A stretch of 64,000 nt of DNA, from the NCBI RefSeq assembly GCF_010093535.1, contig NW_022985175.1, positions 434,001 to 498,000 on the forward strand, written 5' to 3'. Positions 1-11,724 of the stretch are shown here, one piece after another. How positions within the stretch are numbered: position 1 is the first letter of the stretch; the number at the start of each line of letters is the position of its first letter. Source of the DNA: Lindgomyces ingoldianus. Its lineage: Eukaryota > Ascomycota > Dothideomycetes > Pleosporales > Lindgomycetaceae. Made by a program: the position numbers and the translations under genes. Below the pieces are notes generated by a model. That model was given only the letters and a program-made list of their open reading frames with translations. It did no database searches and was not told where the DNA came from.

Positions 1-609
1 CAGCCAACTACTGCTGCACCCACCGAGTCCGCCGCTGCTCTTATGATGATGGGGTTCCCATCTCGGGTTGTGGAAGATGTTCCAACCATGTGCGCCTGTC
101 ATGGTGTTCTTACAAGAGGTGGATACACCTGCTCGAGGTGCAGCGCTAAGGTCTGCAGCCTCCCAGTTACATGTCCCAGCTGCCAGCTCACTTTACTGTT
201 GTCGACACACCTTGCCAGGAGTTATCACCATCTCTTTCCTCTTCGTAATTGGGTTGAGGTCAGCTGGGCACGCGCTAGGGAGAAGGGGAGCCGAGAATGC
301 GTCGGCTGTCTCTCAGCCTTTCCGATACCCTCAGAGTATTCATCAGACAGCAAGGGCGGACAGAACGACGAGAATCACCACGAAAAGGCAGGCAGAGCTG
401 CCCGCCAGCAACAGATGGATAAGGAAGATTCCGAGGAGCAGAAAGCAAGTGAAAGCTCAAGATACGAGTGTAGAGCTTGCGAGAGCCATTTCTGCGTAGA
501 CTGCGACGTGTTCTGTCACATGGTCCTTCACAACTGCCCGGGCTGCTTAAGCCAGTTCAACCAAATTCCAGAGGCACAAGGCGATGGCGATGTAACTATG
601 GTCGGCTAA
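1..609 (+). CDS. SSL1: TFIIH subunit Ssl1 (p44), C-terminal part, 5' end outside window
   Basis: The frame is open from base 1 to a TAA at 607-609, giving the last 202 residues. Two cysteine-rich blocks identify it. The first is a C4 zinc finger (CHGVLTRGGYTC followed by CPSC). The second is the C-terminal TFIIH C1-like ring (YECRACESHFCVDCD, then CPGC). Between them is a charged low-complexity linker. In the family, Ssl1/p44 is a core subunit of the general transcription and nucleotide-excision-repair factor TFIIH in the nucleus; it binds and stimulates the XPD/Rad3 helicase. Its N-terminal von Willebrand-A-like domain lies upstream of the window. No intron is seen in this part. The family assignment is firm; the upstream gene structure cannot be judged. 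Confidence 0.9.
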   Translation, partial: QPTTAAPTESAAALMMMGFPSRVVEDVPTMCACHGVLTRGGYTCSRCSAKVCSLPVTCPSCQLTLLLSTHLARSYHHLFPLRNWVEVSWARAREKGSRECVGCLSAFPIPSEYSSDSKGGQNDENHHEKAGRAARQQQMDKEDSEEQKASESSRYECRACESHFCVDCDVFCHMVLHNCPGCLSQFNQIPEAQGDGDVTMVG

Positions 610-1303
610 AATGGAGCCTAAAGCAAAACGAGCACATTTATGAGGCCTTAGAGACACTCCAAGCTCAAAACGCCGCTTCGGAAGAGGGTCGAGAGGAAGA
701 AGAAGTGAAGACCAGAGCGAAGTGGGACCTTGGTGGCTCCCTTTGTTGCGATGGAATTCCCAACAAACTCGTCGGTACAAGTCGAGAATCGGAAAGGGAA
801 ACGAGATAGTCAACCTCATCCTCTTCTTGCATGTAGGTCATTGAATACTGAGTCTCTTGGCACACCTTTTCCTACCACCAAAAGTCGAATTTTTATATCT
901 CTTTTGCTTCACTTCCCCTTCGCTTGGCCATCGGTTCTGAGCCCAGAATCCCTTTAGGTGTTGTGACCAAGCGGCTACGATAGTCTTCTTCATCTGTGTT
1001 GGTTCGGAGGCCACGGCCACGCTACCCTCGCGCAATCCCGTGAGCAACAGCCGGGTCCACAGAACTCCAGAGTGTCTCGGTGTGAACAAATGCCGAATTC
1101 GACCCCACCATTGCTCAACACGAGCGGGCAACGTGGGGCAATTCCGCTCACGCATAATTAACTCGCAATCGCAATTAGCAAGAAAGCGGTTGGGATTCCG
1201 AGAAACATAATGTTTATCAAGCCGACATCGCAGCTATTCTTTGCCCTTTACTGCCTCTTCTTCCTTTCTTTCCTCCATTCAAATCTCGTCTTCACAATAT
1301 AAC
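610..1303. other. Intergenic spacer, SSL1 3' side / FAH promoter
   Basis: No supported gene. Short frames on both strands lack conserved features. The last 60 bases before the next ATG are rich in CT, as is common just upstream of ascomycete start codons. Confidence 0.6.
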
Positions 1304-2258
1304 ATGGCTTTCGAGCGATTGATCCGATTTAGCGCGGATGATGGCAAAACCTACTACGGGAATCTGACAAAAGAGACTCCGACCCTTGAGATCGAAGGCT
1401 CAAAGGTTGAGGTACTGAGTGGAGATGTTGCGACAGGATTCAACAAGACAGGCGAGCAAGCAACTGTGTCGAAGGTAAGCGTAACATCTACAAGCGTAGC
1501 TCGAATAATTTGATGTCTGACGCTCAGGAGTTACTCTGTCCTTTACCTAGAACAAATATTGTCATGTGCATAGGACTAAACTACCGTCATCACGCAGAAG
1601 AGGCAAATGTACATGTCATCTACTCATAGCCAAACCCTATCCATCCCAGTTCCTCTAACAACCACAGCTTTCGATCCCCAAATTTCCCACAGTTTTCACG
1701 AAGCCTCCAGATGCGCTTACCGGCCCTATTGACGCGGTCCCCATCCACCCAGAATGCCAAAGCATGTTAGACTACGAGGGCGAACTAACCGTGGTCATCG
1801 GCAAAGACTGCAAGAATGTTAAAGCCTCCAATGCGTTTTCTTATATACTCGGCTACACTGTCGGCAACGATGTATCAGCCCGGAATTTCCAGCTTCCCGC
1901 CGACGTCTCCGGCGGGCAATTTGGCTACGCGAAGTCGTTTGACGGATTCGCACCCATCGGTCCTGCTATCGTCAGCACGAGCATCATTCCCGATCCGCAG
2001 AAACTAAAGTATACGACGAAGGTCAATGGAGAGGTGAGGCAACAGACAGGTACAGATGATATGATTTGGACAATTGCGCAGATTGTGGAGCATTTGAGCA
2101 GGGGCACGACCTTACGGGCTGGCACGGTCATCATGACTGGCACACCGAGCGGTGTTGGGTTGTTTATGAATCCTAAGGGGTTTGTGAAGGATGGAGACAT
2201 TGTAGAAATTTATGTCGAGGGGATTGGGAGTCTCGTGAATAAGATGAAGTTCGAATGA
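1304..2258 (+). CDS. Fumarylacetoacetate hydrolase (FAH) family protein
   Basis: Three exons (1304-1474, 1528-1608, 1668-2258) give 280 residues. Both introns (53 and 59 bp) have GT-AG ends and keep the frame. Family blocks are in order: the IGLNYRHHAEE strand near residue 75, the metal-site segment DYEGELTVVIG, the GYTVGNDVSARN block, KSFDGFAPIGP, and the C-terminal TGTPSGVG turn. The acidic residues expected to hold the divalent metal are present. Members cleave or isomerise C-C bonds in 2,4-dioxo acids (fumarylpyruvate, acylpyruvates, oxaloacetate decarboxylation, hydroxyheptadienedioate isomerisation), so the exact substrate cannot be read from sequence. The length fits the short FAHD1/2-like class rather than fungal FahA, which has an extra N-terminal domain. 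The start was chosen because an ATG follows a CT-rich leader and the N-terminus (RLIRF) is typical. Confidence 0.9.
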
Positions 2259-5200
2259 AGTTTGACGGATTGGGTTTAAGGGAGGTCGCGATGAGTGGCG
2301 CCAAAATCAATTAGAAATGTACGTGTTACTGAATCCCCACCTTAGGCGTCATGCCGTTCTATTTCCTTTTATCACCTTTCTTTTGCTTCTGCACGATAGT
2401 CAGAGCGCGCTGTCAGCAATATCCCATCTACGGAGCTGTGAGAGGACGTCAAACTCCGTCAAACTTTAATTGTCCTTGTATCCAAATCTCAAATTTTCCA
2501 TCAAAGTTGGGGCGTTCTAAGATATCTCACATTCGGAGCAGGCATCGGAAGAGGAGATGAAGCGACGTGAGGACCAGACTTACGTGGATTTGACCGAGCT
2601 CTGACTTTCTTGATGGTAGGATTGTATCAGAACAGAGTTCCATCATCATACTGATTGACGTGGTTCTCGTCCTCCATAACGGCCTGGAGCTTACCAGACT
2701 TTCTGCACAAGTTCGATCTGCTTGGCTATTTGCTGACGTGCAAGTATGGGTTGTCTCGGAGTTCGCGAAAGAGAAGTTGAGATCGGTTTCGTGCATCAGG
2801 ATAAGATCTTCTACGTCGAGGTCATGTTGCGCAGAAGCATCTGGCTGCCGTCGCTGCCAATACATCTTTGACGAGGATTACGGTCAAGGTTACCTCAGTT
2901 TTGTCCCGGCGCCCGCTTCACTAGTTTCAGCTTTTGGATATTCGTGTGCTACCCTCCCGGCTCGCAAAAGGGGATGAGGCTGATCCCTTCCCTTGAACCT
3001 TCTTCTGCGATGATATCTTTGCAGTGTCGTCAGCCGATAGGCTGCCTTCTTTAGGAACCTCCCGGTACCAGTTTCTACCGCCACATAGCCTAGTTTGTGC
3101 ATGCCCTTCTCACCATCCTTGACTTTCCGATCCTTTGTACGTTTTTCACTACCTCCTCCAACAGTGAGGTATTTTCGCGTGACTGTGGAACATGTCCGAG
3201 GAGATGAGGAGAGAGAAGTCATAAGAGTGTAGTTTTCTCTCCCAGTGGTAGCTGGATAAGCTTGATGTGGACTGCAATCTTACAAAAAAGGCTCAGGATT
3301 GGGGTGTCTCTAATATCCGAGCCCCAGGGCAGCCAACCACTTTGCTCGTGGAGGCATCGTGAACCTCCTTCAGCGGACCCGGCCCCTTGAATACTCCAGT
3401 CTCTCCATTTTAGCCTTCTCACAGATTAAGACTTAGGAGTGGGCTAGCTGAAACGTCTTGACCCAAGTATCCTTCGACATTTACCAAGGATTTCGGTGGG
3501 AAAGTGTAAACTGCCAAACTTAGGACTGAATTTAGGGAAAGCGCTAAAAGCCACAGCCTTTTGTCCAAAATTAGAGCCATGTTCGGTGAAGTGTGCTCAG
3601 ATGCAGTACATTGGTACCACTCGATGGGCACTGATATACAGAAAGACTATAGCTAAAACGAGGGTTAGTGGGTAAGCAGGCTAGGGCGGATCCTTTACAT
3701 CGACCATAGCTTTCATATATTCCTATGAGGGCTAAAATATTTCTTCTAAAAGACATACTAACAGCTTCATACCTCCACCGTAGCTGAACGGCACATATAT
3801 CCCCTTCATCAAGACCGTAGGTAAACAGCAGATTCCGCTTCACAAAGTTACCCTCCTCCAGCCCGATCGCACCCATTATCACCCCAACATATCATTAGAA
3901 CTCACTTCAGCTGCAAATGGGCTGGGGCTCACGACCAGACCGGGCCATACGGCTCAATCGCAACCTTCTGGAGTTCTTAGTCTCCCCTTAAACCAATGAC
4001 TCATATCGTGTTGGAGGACGCCCAGACCCCTGTATAAAATCTGCGGAAAGTGGTTAAGCCGGATCAGGTGCACGTGGCGAGCGATGGAGAGGCGGAAGCA
4101 GATGAGCAAGGGTATCTTGTGGCTACGTCGAATGAGACAACGGGCATCGTGCTTTGGATAGACAGGCTCATTGCTTGACATGTCTTCTACCTGCATGTCA
4201 GTCACTAAGATTCTAGGGGACATTGTCGAGTAAGTCGAAGGAAAATAGGATTGTATACCCTAAAGAGCTGAAACGTTCAATAATGAAAGGGGGTGGAATT
4301 TGGAGAAAGAGAGTTGTCTTTTTTAGCTTCAGATGTCTAGAATAACCTTGCTTAGAGAGGGTGGTTTGATTCTCCTCGTGAAAAGGATCGTCAGGATGAG
4401 ATTACGCCAAATCAAGATTTTCTGACACAAAGTAGGGGGGAACGGCGTCCAATTCACCCACTTCAACATAACCCATCCATTGTTTCAGCTTCCTTCTTTC
4501 TCTGGTAGAGAGTAGCAGGATTCTCCCAAGAACATTTGTTAAGTGTTATGAATGCGCTATTCCCTACAAGTACGTCATCGATCCATATGTTTATTATGGA
4601 CTTAAGCGCCTCTCCTTTTTCAGCGGACCGCTAAAGACAATAATCGGTCTCAACAACTGCTTCTTCCAAAGAAACGCCATTAGAAGCAATCTCCCAGAGC
4701 CTATCTACATTCTATAGTTCACATAAAATGGAAAATGCACTCCTGTCACAACCGACGGGAAGCCAATACTTCCATCACTGTTAGAGACCGACCATCTAAT
4801 CGTAAGAGTCGGCCTGATAGAACATTTCTTACCTGCCTTTTTAACTCAGCATGGTGCGGCTTGCGTCGGCTTCCTAGTCTTAGAGGATTGACTTTGGTAG
4901 GGCTAACCGGAATTAGGATTGGAGCAACATCTGGTTCGGCAGATACGCCACGAGCACCGATTACCAACATGGCTGCAGTCAGTATAAGAAGCCGCCAGAG
5001 CGGTTCTTGAACGTCTCTGAAGATAGGCTCAGAATGCCTCCGAGACATTGACCTCGAGGTGGAATGCGTCTTAGTTGCAACGAAAGGCGAAAATATGATG
5101 TAGTGTAGATGGAGCAAAAGTATGTCTGGGGAAAAATCTGTCCCAACAACGTTTTTCCAGAACTTTGAATACCAACTTTTGAAGGATTCACTCGTGGGGG

Positions 5201-7065
5201 AACGATTCCCCGCGAGGTACGAAACATTGACAATACACAGGGCCAGTAGGTTTCCTAACAGCAACTTCCCTCCTCCTCACCTGCCCTTAGGCCAATTTTC
5301 TAACATAGTTCAGTGCAAATGGAGAATACGACGCAGCCTCACCATCTAATCAAGTGGATCTACCGCAATCCCTATTGGAGCCACCTCTGGCCAAGCGTGC
5401 AGCCCTACACGGCTTCTCGATGCGCTCCGACACTACATTGCCTAATCCAAAGACTCTCCCATCAGTATCATCAGCAGTATCATCAGCACTGTCAGAGACA
5501 ACAGTACCAACTAAGATTACCGCATCAAATCGAAGTATCCATACAGTTATGCCGTGGCCTGAAACCAAGGAATCAGAATGCTTGGAATTCCCATGGTATA
5601 AAAACCCAGCTAAGGTCCCGCTATCAACATCTAAGCTGAAGTATATCTTTCCCATGTAGTGAAACATAAAAAGGGGAATGTACATTTTGTGATGCAGCCC
5701 GATGAGAAGCATCCGGCCTATGACTAGACAGCCATTATTAGAATGGTGAGACTTAGCATGAGTAAATTCGAGTTCAAAGGGGAAAATGAGACATGAGCAT
5801 CGAGTAAGTGGATCCCTATCGTCTTCCCTTCTTATGGGGCCGAAAATGAAACTTTCCCGACACAGGATGAATATCTCAAACGGGTGAAGCAACTCATTGG
5901 TGACGATCCCATTCCGGATCAAAAAACTCGACGTAGCCAAGTAATACATCGAGGTTATAGCGGAGTCGCACTCCCAAGGCGACACATAAGAAACAGCCCT
6001 TGTTTAACTTCCTCAACAGTAGTTCTCTTACTGATTGAATAAGCTTCTGTCTCACTGATGCAATCCAACAGCACCACCCTTCGCTGGCCTTGGATCTAAG
6101 ACTTGCATCCAAGATGCATACAATCTTTCTTGCAAGACAGCCCATGTGGAGAAAGCCCTCGTCTCACTAACCATTCTCAACTCATTCTCACCTAAACGCT
6201 AACTGGTAAGATATGCAGTCATCACTCGCGCAAATCAAGGACTGCGAGACCATGGTTCCGTCCATTAAAGCCCTTGGGATGTTTGACACAGACGTAGCAA
6301 TTCGATGTAAGTTCACTGAACTATCGGCTGGGATATCCTACGGAATCAGGGGAAGAGAAAACTGAAAGAGGAGATTAGATTGCTAAACTCGGGTACAGTG
6401 CAGTAGGCGTAGAGGTGATATATATTAGTATAGCAGTATTCCCTGGAAATTAAAACGAACTGCCGCCGCTACCAGGGCGCTGTCATTCACTATGAGGTCA
6501 CGACGTACCCATGTAGTAGTCTGCCACATGCTTAGATGAACACAGGAGTGCCGGGAAAACAATTCTCGATCATCAATTTGGTGGGTCATGGTAAGTTTTG
6601 TTTGCTCACAAGCTTTAGAGGAGACGCGTGGAAGACCGCTGCGAAAGAGATTGAAATAATGTTAGGGTTGAGATATTCGTGTATTTGATTGGTTGGAAAC
6701 AGGACTGCGAAGACATGTACATGGACTGGGAGAGAAGAAGAAGCATCATAGAGACGTCAAATTAATTCGTCGTATGGAGATCGCAAGGCATCCCTCGGAC
6801 TGCGGGGAAAGGCTGGAAAGAGTGGTCAGGAGTATTCTGGGTCGCTACGGAAAGCCGAACCAAGGCAACTGGAAGCCAGGTTGGGACAGCAATTGTTATC
6901 AACAGTCTGTCACGTTGAAGGAAGCTGCGTCCGCCCGCTGTGTTTCCGTGTGCCCATGACTATTACACGACCTTAGATACGTCCATCCACAACAATTGTC
7001 ACTCCCTTAAACAGGATACTTCAGCCCACCATTATTAAATACCACCGAATACTGCCACGTAGCAT
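2259..7065. other. Gene-poor 4.8 kb region with coding-like scraps
   Basis: No intact recognisable gene. Several stretches look coding but broken. On the minus strand, an ATG frame of 110 codons runs 3222-2890 and ends at a splice-like GTAACC, and the frames just below it look protein-like but shift. A minus frame at about 3882-3750 and a hydrophobic-start frame at 3583-3419 also lack partners. A minus ATG frame at 5048-4746 (100 residues) has one membrane-like segment. On the plus strand, 5300-5659 and 5797-6042 are open and protein-like. None shows a family I can name with confidence. The picture fits decayed genes or an unrecognised multi-exon gene; no terminal repeats or transposase motifs were seen. 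Confidence 0.45.
5797..6042 (+). pseudogene. Open, start-less coding-like fragment, possibly monooxygenase-derived
   Basis: The frame is open for about 81 codons between a TGA at 5794-5796 and a TAA at 6040-6042, and contains no methionine start at its head. Its composition looks like protein rather than spacer. The segment TQDEYLKRVKQLIGDDPIP faintly recalls the region before the last third of class-A FAD monooxygenases, but none of that family's glycine-rich FAD motifs occurs nearby. I therefore treat it as a possible relic only. It could also be one exon of an unrecognised gene or a chance open frame. Confidence 0.2.
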
Positions 7066-9243
7066 ATGCAATCCTTTACTATGGCTTCCTCTAATATAGA
7101 CAAAGAATCTCAAGCGCCCATTCACTCACTGCTCCAGAACGACAAAAAGAACCGAAACAGTGTGAAGTATTCGAGTCCCATACAACAAATAAAGGAAGAC
7201 GGAGAGCTTGAATTGAGACTCTCCGATGAGTTTTTGGAGACTTCTAGTACCTCGGAGGATGCTGGAGGCTCGGCCGACGAGAGTGCGTTTGGGGTCATAT
7301 TCGAAAATCCCCTTGGGTGCCAACGACATCAGCGACTCCCTGCCCGTAAAGAGATACGCCAGCATAGGCAACAGCTTATGCCCGGGAAGCGCAAGAGTTC
7401 AGAGGTGGAACTAGTCCCAAGCAAGCGCCCCTTCAGCACTCTTGCATCCAAGTCTGCAGTAGATCAAGGATCCGAGCAACGTCGGGACAGCGGCCCTGCT
7501 GAGAATTCTCAGAGACCTTCTACAGCGCCATCCCGATATCGATGCGGAGACCCTCTCTATGCACGCGATAGAATTGACAGCGCCATCCCTCTCTCAGGTC
7601 CTGAGGTTAAAGCCTTCAATAAAGCCCTTGATTGCATAGACGATCTAAGTGAATCCGCGGCGGCTTCAATCATCGATAGTTGCGAAGAAGGAATTGAATT
7701 CTATCAGCGGCATCCCGGGGAGGACCTTCTTTGGCTGCGACAACCATCTGGAGGATATCGGATCTCCGTTCGAGTACACCGTCTACCAAAACCCCTTCCA
7801 CCCTTAGAGGGTATGTCACAGTGCGACCCACCTTCGCTAATCCGCCGACCGAGCGTAAATCTATGGGATATTTACCCTCCTCCATCAGATTGGAATTCTC
7901 AGATCTTGCGTCCTCGGGATAGCTTCACCGAGGCGAAGAATTGGGTGATGAATGTCACACGCACAAATGACCAGCAGGTTCTGGCGGAAGTTGTGGAGAA
8001 AATGAGAGCGCATGAGGCAAAATTCGACAAACAAAAATTAATGGGGGATAGAAAAGAGTTGACGAATCAACGTGCTGGTCTGGGGGAGCTCCTCCAACAG
8101 CCTAAGACAACTCCTTTCTTGGGGTTGATGGAGGAAAGGCGGACCGAACTTAAGAGGACCGAAGATGAGTATTTGATGTATGAAGAAGCGGAGAGTTTAC
8201 AGCGAAGATGCGCTGAACTCGCTCAACACCTGGAACTTTTGAAGAGGGCTGGAACTAGGTTAGATTTCTCGCCTTCAATGGATCAAGGGTCCGAGCGGAC
8301 ACCGCCAAAACCGGGCCTGATATCTGAATTCTTAAAGATCAATCAATATATGGCCACGGGCGGTGACAATCGAGATCCCTCATCCTCGGGAGCAGCATCA
8401 TCATCATCATCAGGAGACCAAGCTGTCAGAAGAGTGGCAGCTGCCGCGGCAGTCGCAAGCGGCAATATTCTGGACAATGGGGAGTGTGAAGTAGAGCCGC
8501 CCCGCGATTTTGAGTATTTGTTGGATGCGGACGAGAGAGGTAGTAACCTTACGATGGAATTTAGGAGAGGAGGCTTGTCTCATGAAGGAGACGAGGTTGA
8601 ATACGAAAGTTTCCCATCGCTACTATGGCGGAGGGAGCAATTTGACACGGAAAAGTCTAAAAAGACCCTAAAGACTCGGTCACCTAAGCGAGAACCTGTG
8701 GTCATCATACAAGAGATAATAGGTACTACCTCATCTGGGTCACCAATGTCAATTTCTAGAGAAGACGGATCAACCGAGAGAGAAGAGACGTCTCATCTTA
8801 GTATGCCTACCAAAGAAGCATCGAAATCCCCACCCGCAATAGGCGCGAAGACCCAGCAGGAGGGCACTGCGGAGGGTGTATTCATGGTGGAAGAGCACGC
8901 TGTACCAGAGTCTTCTTCGCCTGGGTCTCCAATGTCTATTTCTGGGGAGGACGGACTGTCCGAGAGAAAAACGGTTCCTCAGCCTGACGCCGCAGTCAAA
9001 TCGACATGGACATTCTCAACCACAGTAAGCCCCACAATCACGCAAATGGAAGGCATTGAGGATGCGGTTGTGGCAGAAGACAACGCACAGGCATTGTCCT
9101 CGAGCGCCGTGAACCTGCCCTCGGAGCCTACAGTCAGACCCCTACCAGCCTCAGAATTGGATTCGTTGGGAGTGCGACTAGTGTCGATTGAGGGCTGGAG
9201 GTCAATGAAGAGGTGGTACCAAGGGAGCCCGGGACAAGAGTAG
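7066..9243 (+). CDS. Hypothetical disordered, coiled-coil protein
   Basis: A single exon of 725 residues, with ATG at 7066 and TAG at 9241-9243. I do not recognise the family. The first 160 residues are polar and low in hydrophobics. Residues about 165-300 are more ordered, with GDPLYARDRIDSAIPLSGPE near the start and several W and P residues. Residues about 300-400 are rich in E, K, L and Q and look like a coiled coil. The C-terminal third is Ser/Glu-rich and has an imperfect internal duplication, GSPMSISREDGSTER against GSPMSISGEDGLSER, about 65 residues apart. Another short echo is VDQGSEQ against MDQGSER. There is no signal peptide or membrane segment. It may be a nuclear or cytoplasmic scaffold, but that is inference. 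The uninterrupted 2.2 kb frame makes the gene itself likely. Confidence 0.75.
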   Translation: MQSFTMASSNIDKESQAPIHSLLQNDKKNRNSVKYSSPIQQIKEDGELELRLSDEFLETSSTSEDAGGSADESAFGVIFENPLGCQRHQRLPARKEIRQHRQQLMPGKRKSSEVELVPSKRPFSTLASKSAVDQGSEQRRDSGPAENSQRPSTAPSRYRCGDPLYARDRIDSAIPLSGPEVKAFNKALDCIDDLSESAAASIIDSCEEGIEFYQRHPGEDLLWLRQPSGGYRISVRVHRLPKPLPPLEGMSQCDPPSLIRRPSVNLWDIYPPPSDWNSQILRPRDSFTEAKNWVMNVTRTNDQQVLAEVVEKMRAHEAKFDKQKLMGDRKELTNQRAGLGELLQQPKTTPFLGLMEERRTELKRTEDEYLMYEEAESLQRRCAELAQHLELLKRAGTRLDFSPSMDQGSERTPPKPGLISEFLKINQYMATGGDNRDPSSSGAASSSSSGDQAVRRVAAAAAVASGNILDNGECEVEPPRDFEYLLDADERGSNLTMEFRRGGLSHEGDEVEYESFPSLLWRREQFDTEKSKKTLKTRSPKREPVVIIQEIIGTTSSGSPMSISREDGSTEREETSHLSMPTKEASKSPPAIGAKTQQEGTAEGVFMVEEHAVPESSSPGSPMSISGEDGLSERKTVPQPDAAVKSTWTFSTTVSPTITQMEGIEDAVVAEDNAQALSSSAVNLPSEPTVRPLPASELDSLGVRLVSIEGWRSMKRWYQGSPGQE

Positions 9244-10079
9244 TGGATTCTTTCTACTCACATATTTCCAGGGGTGCTAGGATGGCCTTCACTTCTTGGT
9301 TCAACAGCTGTTATTCCCAGTTGTAGTCCACAGACTTGAGGAGCATGAAGCTCCTGTTTGGACAAAGTCTCTTGTATGATGAATGGTTTGGTGGCCATCT
9401 AGATAGCGCAGGCTACGATTCGAAGCTGTCAATGTGGTCCACATGTCGTGCTTCATTCCCAAAACACACTTTTCATCTCGTATTCTCTCTCCTTTTAATT
9501 GGCCAGTACTCCCACAACCACCTTCCTAAAGCAGCCCCGCCGCCACTCCGCTCGCCGAGCCCGCGATACCAACATTTGATGTCCATCCTCAAGCCAACCT
9601 TCTTCTCCCGGCAACCTTGCCCCTTTATTCTATTCGGCTTCATGTCGTCCCGCGACGCTCTAACCCCCCGTTATCAGATACCTAGATATGCCCAGAATTC
9701 GCCCAGCAATGCCCAGGAACCGAAGCTTCAATGAACCTGCAGCTTGATATCACGAGCTGCTTGAAAGAGCAAGGAGCCTGACTAGATGATGGAAGCGCTC
9801 GCCAATGAGATTACTGGAAGGTGCAGCGCATCCTTGCTACTGAGCAAGGGGAGCAAGATGCTATGCTGGAAAGTTCCTGGATTGCGGTCGAGATCAGCAT
9901 GGATTGGGCATTTCTTGGGGACTGTGGTGCTGATGAAGATTAATGAAGTCTTGGGTTTCTTGCCTTCTTAGAGGGTTATTTAAAGAGCTCGGCCTGGCGC
10001 GAAGAATGCTGCATGTCGTGTGCTGCGTTCTTCCCCCCCACTGTATTGCGATTGAACTGTCTTTTAGTTCATACTCAAT
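9244..10079. other. Intergenic spacer with M28 promoter
   Basis: No supported gene; a 132-codon frame in the middle has no conserved features. A TATTTAAA box lies at about 9978-9985, roughly 100 bp before the aminopeptidase ATG, and a T-rich leader follows it. Confidence 0.5.
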
Positions 10080-11724
10080 ATGAAGGCGGTAATTGCAATT
10101 GGAGCCCTTGCTGCTATGGCATCAGCAACGAGTGTTCTGCCACGGGGATATGGCCACGGGCATGGCAACAGAACATGCGAGTACAAGCCTCTCGTAAATG
10201 CTGTCAGTATCTCTTTTACCATCCCTAAGGCAAACATTCTCGTTAGAAATACAACTGAAAGCTCCTAGAAAAAACTCCAAAAGTCTATTGAAGGACCCGC
10301 CCTTCTTAAAGGCGCTCAAATTCTTCAAGACTTTGCTTACGCGTATCCTAAGCGTAATAGACTGATGGGAGGGAATGCCCACAATGACACTGTCGACTAC
10401 CTAGTTTCAGAATTAGACGCTCTGGGCGGTTACTACACAGTCGAGAAACAGAAATTTTCTTCTCTCGTCCAGCTCAATGCTTCCGCTTCTCTAGCAGTTA
10501 ATGGAACCACATATGAGCCTGGGATTATGGAATTTTCGCCGAGCGGGAATGTTGGCGCGCCCATTATTGTGGTGAATAACTTGGGGTGCGACCCGGTAGG
10601 TCGCTCTTGTGTACTCCTAATCCACAAAGGGGCTAATCCAATTTGAGATTTAGGCCGATTATCCGGCTGAAGTACTGGGTAACATCGCTCTTATCTCACG
10701 CGGGACCTGCGAATTTGGCTTAAAGTCTGTATACGCTGGTCTTGCGGGTGCTGTAGGCGCGATCATCTACAACAACATCCCTGGTGCTCTAAATGGTACT
10801 TTGGGTGTACCACCACGGCCTGAAGGCGACTATGTTCCCACTGTATCCCTGAGCCAGGAAGAAGGTACCGTAATCGTGAGTTTGATTACTGGCGGTGCTG
10901 CCGTGACTGCTTCGATCGGCGTGTTGAGCGTCATCGAGAATTACACCACCTTCAATGTCCTCGCGACCTCCAACTGCGGCGCGCAGAACACAACTCTTGT
11001 GCTCGGGGCCCATACCGACTCCGTGGCCGCCGGCCCCGGCATCAACGACGACGGCTCTGGTACCATTGGCATCCTTGAGGTCGCAAAACAGTTAGCCAAA
11101 TATAAAGTTAATAATGCGGTACGATTCGGCTTCTGGTCAGGCGAAGAAGAAGGTCTTCTCGGCTCCACCTACTACGTTGAAAGCCTCTCTGCCGCCGAGC
11201 TAGCGAATGTGCGAGCATATCTCAACTTCGATATGATCGCCTCGCCAAACTATATATACGCCATATACGATGGTGACGGTAGTTCGTTCAACGAAACTGG
11301 TCCCCCCGGCTCCGCAGATATAGAACACTTCTTCGAAAACTACTTTGCCTCTGCTGGCGAAAATTTCACAGCCACTGCCTTCGACGGGCGCTCGGATTAC
11401 CTCGCCTTCATTGATAATGGCATTCCAGCCGGCGGTACTTTCACTGGAGCGGAGGAAATTAAGACACAGGAGGAGGCGGAGGCGTTTGGTGGACAGGCAG
11501 GTGTTGCCACTGATCCGAATTACCATCAAGCGGGCGATACTGTGGAGAATTTGAATATGGAGGCTTTTGTGTTAAATACGAAGGCGATTGCGGCTGCGGT
11601 CGCGACATATGCAACGACTTTTGAGAGTTTGCCGCCCAAGGGGCTGGAGAAAAGAAATGGGGAAGTGAGGTGGGTGAAGCCGAGGAGCAGGAGGGGCGGG
11701 AAAACAGTTAAGAGAGCTCAGTGA
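10080..11724 (+). CDS. Secreted M28 family aminopeptidase with PA domain
   Basis: Three exons (10080-10202, 10269-10595, 10654-11724) give 506 residues, close to fungal leucine aminopeptidase 2 (about 495). An N-terminal signal peptide (MKAVIAIGALAAMASA) and propeptide precede a protease-associated domain at roughly 120-235. The zinc peptidase domain follows. All five metal ligands and the catalytic acid are visible: His in LGAHTDS (about 270), Asp in INDDGSG (about 283), the EEEG pair (about 315), Asp in NFDMIA (about 343), and His in YHQAGDT (about 441). It should remove N-terminal residues from peptides outside the cell or in the vacuole. Many N-x-S/T sites suit a secreted glycoprotein. 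The first donor was placed at 10203 rather than 10194, because that keeps the conserved KPLV segment; both are in frame. The C-terminal tail is unusually rich in Arg and Lys. Confidence 0.93.
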
